Below the pieces are notes generated by a model. The model was not told the origin of the DNA, ran no database searches, and worked only from the letters and a program-made list of their open reading frames with translations. Positions 1 through 5,523 of a stretch of 6,080 bases of DNA are shown here, piece after piece (the first letter of the stretch is position 1; each line of letters starts with the position of its first letter). Source of the stretch: an uncultured Actinomycetes bacterium. GTDB taxonomy: Bacteria > Actinomycetota > Thermoleophilia > Solirubrobacterales > 70-9. The stretch is taken from positions 1-6,080 of the forward strand of contig CAMLHB010000148.1 of assembly GCA_946479725.1 (NCBI GenBank). Direction: 5' to 3'. A program made the position numbers and the translations under genes.

Positions 1-2
1 TC

Positions 3-956
3 GACCGTCCCAACCTCTCCTTCGACGTCGTCGCCCTCGAGGGCAAGGGCTGCACCGCCCGACGTCAGGCGCTGCTCGAGGCCGGGCTGGGCGACCCCGC
101 CAACCTGCCGGCGATCGTCTACTGCGGCACCCGCAAGCAGACCGAAGAGGTGGCCGGGGAGCTGCGCGGAGCGGGCGTCGCCGCGGTCGCCTACCACGCC
201 GGCCTCGAACCCGGGCAGCGGACGGCGATCCAGGAGCGCTTCATGGCGACCACGGAGGGCGTGATCTGCGCCACCAACGCCTTCGGGATGGGCGTCGACA
301 AGCCCGACGTGCGCTCGGTCTGGCACGTGACGATCCCGACCAGCGTCGAGGCCTACTACCAGGAGGCCGGCCGCGCCGGGCGCGACGGCCTGCCCTCGCG
401 GGCGGTGATGCTGGCGCTGAAAGCCGACCTCGGCCGCCTCGTCCGCTTCAACGAACAGCGCGCCGGCGATCCGGACCTGGCGATCGCCCGCGAGCGCGGC
501 TGGCGCGCCTACCACGCGATCAAGGAGTTCATCTACGGCCTCGAGTGCCGCCGCCGCGCCCTCCTCGACCACTTCTCCGACCGCACCGCCGGCGCCCCGC
601 TGGAGCGCTGCTGTGACGTCTGCGACATGCTCGACTGGCTGCCGGACCCGGACACGATCGCGGTCCGCAAGACGAGCGGTGCAAAGGCCGCGCCCGCGCC
701 CACCCCCGACCTCTCCCCTGCCGACGCGCCGCTGTTCGAGGCGCTGAAGGCCTGGCGCCTGACCGCCGCCGCCGGCAAGCCCGCCTACACCGTCGCCGCC
801 AACAAAACCCTCGCCGCGATCGCCGCGGCGCGCCCTGGGGACGAGGACGCCCTGCTCGCGATCAGCGGCGTCGGCCCCGCCTTCATCGAGAAGTACGCCC
901 CGGAAGTGCTGGCGCTGGTCGCAGACCACGCCGCTCCGGCGGTCGAAGCCGCCTAA
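3..956 (+). CDS. recQ: RecQ-family ATP-dependent DNA helicase, C-terminal part (5' end outside window)
   Basis: The reading frame is open from the window edge, so the ATPase N-terminal half (Walker A/B, first RecA-like domain) lies to the left; 317 residues are visible. RecQ enzymes unwind DNA 3'-5' in recombination and fork repair in the cytoplasm. Numbering from the first full codon, the frame opens with DRPNLSFDVV, the usual start of the second RecA-like domain. Motif IV is around residues 37-51 (AIVYCGTRKQTEE), motif V at 90-104 (ATNAFGMGVDKPD) and motif VI at 118-129 (YYQEAGRAGRDG, with the arginine finger). A zinc site follows: C182 in ECRRRALLDHF, then C203, C204 and C207 in ERCCDVCD, resembling the WRN-type CCDNC arrangement. 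After a linker of about 35 Ala/Pro-rich residues comes an HRDC domain at about 243-306 (LFEALKAWRL to AISGVGPAFIEKYAPEVLAL). There is no room for the RQC winged helix normally found between zinc site and HRDC. A GTG at 150 is internal to motif IV and is not the start. Confidence 0.94.
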   Translation, partial: DRPNLSFDVVALEGKGCTARRQALLEAGLGDPANLPAIVYCGTRKQTEEVAGELRGAGVAAVAYHAGLEPGQRTAIQERFMATTEGVICATNAFGMGVDKPDVRSVWHVTIPTSVEAYYQEAGRAGRDGLPSRAVMLALKADLGRLVRFNEQRAGDPDLAIARERGWRAYHAIKEFIYGLECRRRALLDHFSDRTAGAPLERCCDVCDMLDWLPDPDTIAVRKTSGAKAAPAPTPDLSPADAPLFEALKAWRLTAAAGKPAYTVAANKTLAAIAAARPGDEDALLAISGVGPAFIEKYAPEVLALVADHAAPAVEAA

Positions 957-962
957 CTCTCC

Positions 963-1011
963 GCCGACGGGACGATTCCGGTCCATATAGGACCGTTTTC
1001 GGCCCGTCGGC
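963..1011. terminator. Nested inverted repeat, probable bidirectional terminator
   Basis: The outer arms GCCGACGGG (963-971) and CCCGTCGGC (1003-1011) are perfectly complementary over 9 bp. After one mismatch, 973-975 pairs with 999-1001. After a 3x3 internal loop, CGGTCC (979-984) pairs with GGACCG (990-995) around the 5-base loop ATATA. The element fills nearly all of the space between the recQ stop (954-956) and the stop of the minus-strand hydrolase (1012-1014), which is where a shared terminator for two convergent genes belongs. There is no long T run on either strand; only TTTT at 996-999 lies inside the structure. It is therefore a hairpin-type or folding-assisted terminator and not a textbook intrinsic one. 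An operator or other protein-binding palindrome is possible but less likely at a 3'-3' junction. Confidence 0.7.
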
Positions 1012-2874
1012 CTAGCGCGGGGACTTCTTCAGGGTCGGCAGCGTCACGCGGAGGTTCTTCACCCTGACGGAGAAGGGGGTGTTGGCGACCTGGTAGTAGG
1101 GGGCGTCGCGGCCGAGCAGCTGCAGCCAGACCCGGTGTCCCTTGGCGAAGTGGTAGCCGTTGCCGTGCAGTTGGAAGACGATGCGGCCGCTCTGGCCGTC
1201 GGTGAGTGCGTAGACGCCGCGGTCGACCAGGAGCTGCGTCCCTTCCGGCGAGACGTCCCAGAGGCGGGCATCGATCTGGCCGTGCTGGCCGCTGCTGGAG
1301 ATCTCGGCCTTGATCGTCGGCCGGCCCAGCATCGTGAAGCCGTCGACGACGCGGCGCCCGTACATCGCCACGTTGGGCTCGGTGTTTTCCGGGATCGTCT
1401 TGCAGGCTTCAGTGGTGCCAAAGACGGGGTCGAATTCGCGGGCGACGGTGGGGTTGCCGCCGGCCGAGGTGAATTCCTGCACCGGGTCGCGGCCGAAGCT
1501 GAAGGCGCCTGGGTGGAGCTTCTTCCAGCCGACCGCCTTGAACGGCCCGACGTCTGGTTTTTCGCTGGGGCAGGTGGTGAGGGTGGCGGTGACCTGGCCC
1601 GGCGCCGGCGCCCCCTTCTTCGCCCCGAGCAGGTGGACGGCGAAGAACTTCGCCGCCTGGTCGTTGAAGAAGTGGTTGAGGCCGGGCTTGTTGGAGCCGC
1701 GGCTGTGGCCGAGGTCGCCGAGCTGCAGCGCCACCGGCGCTTTCGGGTTGCCCTTGCGCAGGTAGGCGTAGACGCGCAGCGCCTGCTCGATCGGGAAGAG
1801 TTCGTCGGTGAAGCCGCTCTCGATCAGCAGCGGCGCCGGCTTCGAGGCGCCCTCGAGGAAGCGGAGCGGGTAGCCGCCGTGGTTGGCGTAGATCCCCTTC
1901 AGCGCCTGCAGCGCCGCCGGCGCCAGCGGCTGGCCGGCGTCGATGTAAGCCTTGTCCTGGGTGATGTCGGCTTCGGGTTCGGCGCAGGGGAACGACTCCG
2001 GGGCGCCGCCGCAGTAGTAGCCGGAAACGACCCCGGTCAGGTAGAGGCCGTTGAGGAAGCTGCCGATCGGCACCCCGTAGGGCCGCAGGCTCTGTTCGGG
2101 GCCGGCGACGGCGGTATCGAGGTCGCGTCCGTTCGGGATCAGCGCCGAGACCAGGTCGGACCAGGGCCAGCGCGGGTAGGCGGCGGCGATCCGCATCTTC
2201 TTGCCACCGGGGCTGCGCCAGGCGACGAGCTTGCCGTCGAGACGCCGGATCTTGTCGCGGAGGAAGGCGAGCTCCATGCTCTGGCCACCGCCGTAGGAGA
2301 TGCCGGTGACCCCGATCGCCCGCGGCCGCACCACACCTTCGTCGGCGAGCAGCCCGAGCAGGTACTGGGTGTCGCGGGCCTCGTAGCGGCTGTCGGCGAG
2401 GCGGATGTAGCCGGTCGCGCAGGCGCCGGAGTGGTCGCCGTTCGCCCCGCCCCCGCAGGAGCCGCCGAATCCCCGCGCGGTGTAGTTGACGACCGCGTAG
2501 CCGCGGCGGGCGAAGAAGTCGTTGTTGTAGTGGTAGATCGTCGAGCCGCTGCCGGCTTCTTCGGGCGCCGGCCCGGCCGGGCTCGTCGTCTCGAAGTCGG
2601 TCTTGCTGCCGCCGAAGCCGTGCATCATCACGATCGTCGGGAAGGGCCCGTCCCCTTCCGCCGGCAGGGTGACGTCGACGTCGAGCGGGACGCCGTCGAA
2701 GGAGGGAACGCGGGAGGCAGCGTCCGGGGTCGGGCAGAAGCGGACGCCGTTCTCCGGCGTGCAGGCGTGGCCGAAGGGCGCGCCCGCCGATCCCATCGCC
2801 GGCGCCGCGCAGGCCAGGGCCGCGAGCGCAACCGCGGTTGCAGCGACCCCTCGCAAGTTCGACCCGAAACCCAC
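1012..2874 (-). CDS. Secreted alpha/beta hydrolase, X-Pro dipeptidyl-peptidase (S15)/CocE-like
   Basis: The product is 620 residues from a GTG at 2872-2874. The N-terminus is a Sec-type signal peptide: a short region with one Arg, a hydrophobic core at 9-23 (GVAATAVALAALACA), and probable cleavage near AMGSA (residue 30). The alpha/beta hydrolase core has an oxyanion segment MMHGFGGS (83-90), the nucleophile elbow GISYGG (191-196, Ser193), probable acid Asp357 in GFTDELFP, and His390 in GDLGHSRG, in the usual S-D-H order. From about 500 a beta-rich C-terminal part (GRPTIKAEISSSGQHGQIDARL, read in pieces up to VRVKNLRVTLPTL) matches the jelly-roll domain of S15/CocE enzymes. The mature chain has eight Cys (38, 47, 140, 152, 288, 297, 435, 491), fitting up to four disulfides outside the cell. 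The family cleaves peptides after proline or hydrolyses esters and acyl groups; which applies here cannot be read from sequence. The frame stays open upstream to 3183, but that stretch is antisense to the neighbouring gene and precedes the signal peptide, so I exclude it. A strong ribosome site nearby fits an out-of-frame ATG better (see the site at 2892-2897); the start is the least certain part. Confidence 0.86.
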   Translation of the reverse strand: MGFGSNLRGVAATAVALAALACAAPAMGSAGAPFGHACTPENGVRFCPTPDAASRVPSFDGVPLDVDVTLPAEGDGPFPTIVMMHGFGGSKTDFETTSPAGPAPEEAGSGSTIYHYNNDFFARRGYAVVNYTARGFGGSCGGGANGDHSGACATGYIRLADSRYEARDTQYLLGLLADEGVVRPRAIGVTGISYGGGQSMELAFLRDKIRRLDGKLVAWRSPGGKKMRIAAAYPRWPWSDLVSALIPNGRDLDTAVAGPEQSLRPYGVPIGSFLNGLYLTGVVSGYYCGGAPESFPCAEPEADITQDKAYIDAGQPLAPAALQALKGIYANHGGYPLRFLEGASKPAPLLIESGFTDELFPIEQALRVYAYLRKGNPKAPVALQLGDLGHSRGSNKPGLNHFFNDQAAKFFAVHLLGAKKGAPAPGQVTATLTTCPSEKPDVGPFKAVGWKKLHPGAFSFGRDPVQEFTSAGGNPTVAREFDPVFGTTEACKTIPENTEPNVAMYGRRVVDGFTMLGRPTIKAEISSSGQHGQIDARLWDVSPEGTQLLVDRGVYALTDGQSGRIVFQLHGNGYHFAKGHRVWLQLLGRDAPYYQVANTPFSVRVKNLRVTLPTLKKSPR

Positions 2875-2891
2875 TGCTTGCGAGCATACGG

Positions 2892-2897
2892 ACCTCC
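2892..2897 (-). promoter_or_regulatory. Strong Shine-Dalgarno GGAGGT whose best-spaced ATG is out of frame with the hydrolase
   Basis: On the minus strand GGAGGT is followed after 4 bases by ATG (2885-2887), a near-ideal ribosome site. That ATG reads MLASSGFRVELARGR, an Arg-rich non-biological frame, whereas the hydrolase signal peptide is in the next frame, where the first usable codon is GTG at 2872-2874, 17 bases from the motif. Removing a single G from the GGG at 2870-2872 would join the two as MLASSGFGSNLRGVAATAV, a natural-looking signal peptide. Either the sequence has a one-base insertion error or real frameshift here, or the GTG is used with unusually long spacing, or a TTG at 2854-2856 is used. 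The motif sits in the 24-base gap between the two divergent start codons. Confidence 0.6.
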
Positions 2898-2898
2898 G

Positions 2899-3975
2899 GT
2901 GCCCGGCCCGCGAAATCTCACCGCCGCACTCGCGGTTGCGCTCGCCAGCGTGCTCACGCTGGCGCTGCTGGCTGCGCCCGCGCTCGGCTTCAGCCCGCTG
3001 AAGCCGCCCGGCCACAAGGTCTACTGGGGCGTCTCCGACACCGGCGACCCCGCCGACTTCGGCCAGTTCGCCGATGATCTCCACAAGCACCCGGCGGTAA
3101 TCCAGTCCTTCCGCACCTGGGGCACCGACTTCGACGAGGTGATCCGCCGCTGGCAGATCGCCCGTGCCCGGCCGATGATCCACCTATCCACCGCCGACAA
3201 CAACGACGGCCACGAGATCCTCACCCCGGCCCAGATCGCCAACGGAGTCGGCGACCGCTACCTCGTCCGCCTCAACAAGCTCTTCTACGAAAAGGGGATG
3301 CGCGCCTACGTGCGGCCACTCGGCGAGCCCAACCGCTGCCTCAACGTCTACGCCGCCTTCGACTGCGCCGGCGCCTCGCGCGGCCCCGAACACAGCCCCC
3401 GCGCCTACAAACGCGCCTTCCGCCGCATCTACGTGATCGTCCACGGAGGCGGCAAGGCCCGCCTGCTCAACCGCCGCCTCGCCGAAGCCGGGCTGCCGCC
3501 GCTGACCGTGAGGCTGCGGGCGATGCCGCAGGCGCCGGTCGCCGTCGTCTGGAGCCCGCTCCCCGCCGGCTCGCCGACCACCCCGCAGAACCGGCCGAAG
3601 CACTTCTACCCCGGCTCCCGCTGGGTCGACTGGGTCGGCACCGACTTCTACTCCGGCTACCCGGAATGGAAGGCGCTGACCGGGCTCTACCGGCGCTTCT
3701 CCGGCAAGCCGTTCGCGATCACCGAGTGGGCGGTCGAAAGCGGCGACGACCCCAGCTTCGTCAGCAAGCTCTTCGCCTGGCTGAAAAGCCACCGCCGCAC
3801 CCGGATGATCGCCTACTACCAGGACTTCGGCGGCAGCAACAGCTACCGGATCCAGAACTACGGCTCCAGCCTCGGCGTTTTGCGCGCCCGTCTCCACTCC
3901 GGGCTTTTCCCGGCCTACGCGAAGGGAGCGCCGCACCTGCCGCCGCCCCCGCCGGGAGGCATCGGGGCCGGCTGA
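2899..3975 (+). CDS. Secreted clan GH-A-like glycoside hydrolase, probably GH26-related
   Basis: The product is 358 residues from GTG at 2899-2901, with a weak CGGA ribosome site 6 bases upstream. This start gives a complete signal peptide: MPGPRNL, a hydrophobic core at 8-27, and cleavage near PALG (30) before FSPLKPPG. The body resembles a TIM-barrel glycosidase. HKVYWGVSDTGDP (39-51) fits the first strand, and YVRPLGEPNR (137-146) is in the position of the acid/base strand (RPLHEMN in classic GH26) with Glu143 as candidate. WVDWVGTDFYSG (242-253) resembles the GH26 segment before the last strands, and PFAITEWAVESG (271-282) offers Glu276 as nucleophile. The two Glu are 133 residues apart, on separate strands as expected. 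The His normally before the acid/base Glu is replaced by Gly142. The chain ends in a Pro/Gly-rich tail (348-358) with no binding module. It should cleave a beta-linked polysaccharide outside the cell, but the substrate is unknown. The coding call is firm; the family call rests on motif resemblance only. It is divergent from the S15-type hydrolase and lies 39 bases upstream of the glycosyltransferase. Confidence 0.78.
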   Translation: MPGPRNLTAALAVALASVLTLALLAAPALGFSPLKPPGHKVYWGVSDTGDPADFGQFADDLHKHPAVIQSFRTWGTDFDEVIRRWQIARARPMIHLSTADNNDGHEILTPAQIANGVGDRYLVRLNKLFYEKGMRAYVRPLGEPNRCLNVYAAFDCAGASRGPEHSPRAYKRAFRRIYVIVHGGGKARLLNRRLAEAGLPPLTVRLRAMPQAPVAVVWSPLPAGSPTTPQNRPKHFYPGSRWVDWVGTDFYSGYPEWKALTGLYRRFSGKPFAITEWAVESGDDPSFVSKLFAWLKSHRRTRMIAYYQDFGGSNSYRIQNYGSSLGVLRARLHSGLFPAYAKGAPHLPPPPPGGIGAG

Positions 3976-3988
3976 CAAGCCGGTCTTT
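3966..3988 (+). terminator. Small hairpin with short T run over the glycoside hydrolase stop codon
   Basis: CCGGCT (3968-3973) pairs perfectly with AGCCGG (3978-3983) around the 4-base loop GACA. In RNA, G3967-U3984 and G3966-C3985 extend the stem to 8 pairs, and a short TTT follows at 3986-3988. The TGA stop (3973-3975) is inside the structure. It resembles a weak intrinsic terminator. If it works, the glycosyltransferase would need its own promoter in roughly 30 bases or within the preceding gene. If it is leaky, it would lower expression of the downstream gene in a shared transcript. Confidence 0.45.
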
Positions 3989-4014
3989 AGGAACCTGAAG
4001 AATCATCGCCCGCC

Positions 4015-5523
4015 ATGCGGGCAATCCGCCGTGTCTCTTCCTCCCCCTCGCTGCTGATGCTGAGCGGCTTGACCATCCTCGGCGCCATCCTGCGTTTTGC
4101 GACGATCGACCTGCAGAGCTACCGCTACGACGAGGCGGTGACCGTCGCGCGGGTGCTGCACCCGAGCCTCTTCGACACCTTCTCGGCCGTCCCTCACAGC
4201 GAGTCGACGCCGCCGCTCTACTACCTCGTCGCCTGGCTCTGGTCGCGACCCTTCGGCACCGGCGAGGTCTGGATGCGCTCGCTTTCCGCGCTGGCCGGAA
4301 CCGCCTCGATCCTCGTCGTCTACCTGGCGGCGCGGGCGCTGCCGCTCCCACGGCGGGCGGGGCTGATCGCGGCGGCGGCCGTGGCGGTCAGCCCGGTCCT
4401 GATCTGGTACTCGCAGGACGCCCGCGCCTACGCGCTCGTCTTCCTCTTCACGGCGCTGTCCTTCCTCTTCTTCGCCCGCGCCCGGCGCGGTGGCGGGCGC
4501 CGCGACCTCGCCTGGTGGGCGGTCTTCTCGGCCCTGGCGCTCGCCACCCACTACTTCGCCGGCTTCGTCGTCCTCGCCGAGGCGGCGCTGCTGCTCCGCG
4601 GGTCGAACCGGCGCGCGGCGACGGTGGCGCTGTTGCCGATTCTGGCGATGGGAGCGCTGCTGCTGCCGATCGCCCTCGAACAGCGCCAGCACGCCCACGC
4701 CGGCTGGATCGCCTCCCAGCCGCGAGGACAGCGCCTGGAACGGGGGGCGGCGAAGCTCATCGGCAGCGACAACGGCGAGGAGCACGGCAAGCGCGCGACC
4801 GACCCGGTTCCGCTGGCGGTGCCGCTGGCCCTTGCGCTCGGCTCGCTGGCCCTGCTGCTGTTCCTGGGGACGAAGGAGGAGCGCATCTCGGCCGGGATCG
4901 CCGCGCAGGTCGGAGGCATCGCCCTGGCCCTGCCGCTCGCGCTCGCCCTCCTCGGCTCCGACTACGTCGACGGCCGCAATCTGCTGCCGGTCTTCGTGCC
5001 ACTGCTGATTCTCCTCGGCACCGGTTTCGGGGTGAGGCGCGCCGCCTGGTGGGCCCTCGGCCTGGGCGCCGCCTTCTGCGTCTGCTCGCTCCTCTTCGCG
5101 CTCGAGATCGACCGGCTGCCGCGACTGCAGCGGGAGGACCTGCGCAACGCCGCCGCCCAGGTCGGCGAACTGAAATCGGGCGAGGTGGTCGTCACCGACC
5201 GCTACGCGGCAGGCTGGCCCCTGCGCTACTACCTCGATGCCCGCCCGGCCTCGAAGCTGCCGCCGCTGCGGGAGATCGACCTGGTCGGGTCGGGATCGGC
5301 TGCCGCCGCCAACGCCCGCCGCATCCTGCCGCGGGCCTTCCGCCGAGTCGAAGCGAAGCCGGTCTCCTACGACTTCACTTTGACCCGCTACCGCTCTTCC
5401 CGCCCTGTGCGTGTTTCTGTGCCTGCGCTCGAGCGTGGTGCGCTGGTGGGTGCCGGTGGGCGGGCTTTGGTGCTGGTCGGGCTTTCTTCTTCGCGCTCTT
5501 CGGCTGCGGCTTCGCCGCCCTAG
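4015..5523 (+). CDS. GT39/PMT_2-like integral membrane glycosyltransferase
   Basis: The product is 502 residues from ATG at 4015. No good Shine-Dalgarno is visible (only GAAG, 14 bases upstream), so initiation may be leaderless or coupled. It has the GT-C fold pattern: a first membrane span at about 12-30, then an extracytoplasmic loop with YRYDEAVT (36-43), where Asp39-Glu40 is the typical acidic pair, and STPPLYYLVAW (64-74), the family's PPLYY motif. Further spans lie at about 88-108, 113-131, 138-154, 165-195, 202-221, 265-286, 296-315, 322-338 and 342-362. SQDARAYAL (133-141) is typical of bacterial GT39-like proteins, and YVDGRNLLPVFVPL (317-330) matches the conserved late-helix segment. 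About 140 C-terminal residues are predicted to be extracytoplasmic. Such enzymes move a sugar from a polyprenyl-phosphate donor to a protein, lipid or wall glycan acceptor; the acceptor is unknown here. Residues 454-502 are encoded antisense to the end of the beta-propeller gene, and from residue 463 wobble usage changes sharply, so the last 35-40 residues look like a run-on tail. Confidence 0.85.
   Translation: MRAIRRVSSSPSLLMLSGLTILGAILRFATIDLQSYRYDEAVTVARVLHPSLFDTFSAVPHSESTPPLYYLVAWLWSRPFGTGEVWMRSLSALAGTASILVVYLAARALPLPRRAGLIAAAAVAVSPVLIWYSQDARAYALVFLFTALSFLFFARARRGGGRRDLAWWAVFSALALATHYFAGFVVLAEAALLLRGSNRRAATVALLPILAMGALLLPIALEQRQHAHAGWIASQPRGQRLERGAAKLIGSDNGEEHGKRATDPVPLAVPLALALGSLALLLFLGTKEERISAGIAAQVGGIALALPLALALLGSDYVDGRNLLPVFVPLLILLGTGFGVRRAAWWALGLGAAFCVCSLLFALEIDRLPRLQREDLRNAAAQVGELKSGEVVVTDRYAAGWPLRYYLDARPASKLPPLREIDLVGSGSAAAANARRILPRAFRRVEAKPVSYDFTLTRYRSSRPVRVSVPALERGALVGAGGRALVLVGLSSSRSSAAASPP
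5375..5523. other. 149-base antisense overlap of two convergent coding ends
   Basis: The last 49 codons of the plus-strand glycosyltransferase lie opposite the last 49 codons and stop of the minus-strand beta-propeller gene. In the glycosyltransferase frame, 16 of the last 40 sense codons (from 5401) end in T, against 3 of the 40 codons before them. The plus-strand third base faces the second base of the minus-strand codons. T in the plus wobble position therefore means A at minus position 2, that is Lys, Gln or His codons, which make up the beta-propeller tail. The composition thus fits the minus-strand tail as the constrained reading, with the plus frame running through it. There is no spacer and no hairpin terminator between the genes. 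Confidence 0.8.

Noticed and set aside
1..956. recQ as a marker of a defence island
   Set aside because: RecQ is a common repair helicase, and no nuclease, methylase, protease or toxin-antitoxin gene accompanies it within the window.
2800..2830. Possible lipoprotein signal (Cys22 in the hydrolase signal peptide)
   Set aside because: The residues before the Cys are A-L-A, lacking the Leu at -3 of a lipobox, and a normal signal-peptidase site follows at AMGSA.
1409..2887. Minus-strand 492-residue frame with a very good ribosome site
   Set aside because: The product is extremely Arg-rich and has no recognisable motif; it is a frame-shifted shadow of the hydrolase. Only its start signal is of interest and is reported separately.
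1135..2898. A plus-strand frame open for 588 codons upstream of, and continuous with, the glycoside hydrolase
   Set aside because: It is the exact antisense of the S15-type hydrolase, which has clear catalytic motifs. The extension is a Val/Ala/Gly/Glu-rich low-information sequence, and a proper signal peptide begins at 2899. Long antisense frames are expected in DNA this GC-rich.
2875..3183. N-terminal extension of the minus-strand hydrolase by 103 codons
   Set aside because: It would place a polar, charged segment before a textbook signal peptide and would lie wholly antisense to the glycoside hydrolase coding sequence.
3184..3978. Minus-strand 264-residue frame antisense to the glycoside hydrolase
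   Set aside because: Its Val/Ala/Gly/Glu-rich composition mirrors the plus-strand codons; it has no motifs and the sense strand carries recognisable catalytic segments.
4003..4785. Minus-strand 260-residue frame antisense to the glycosyltransferase
   Set aside because: Its composition is Gly/Arg/Glu/Asp low complexity, it has no family motif, and it is opposite well-supported membrane spans.
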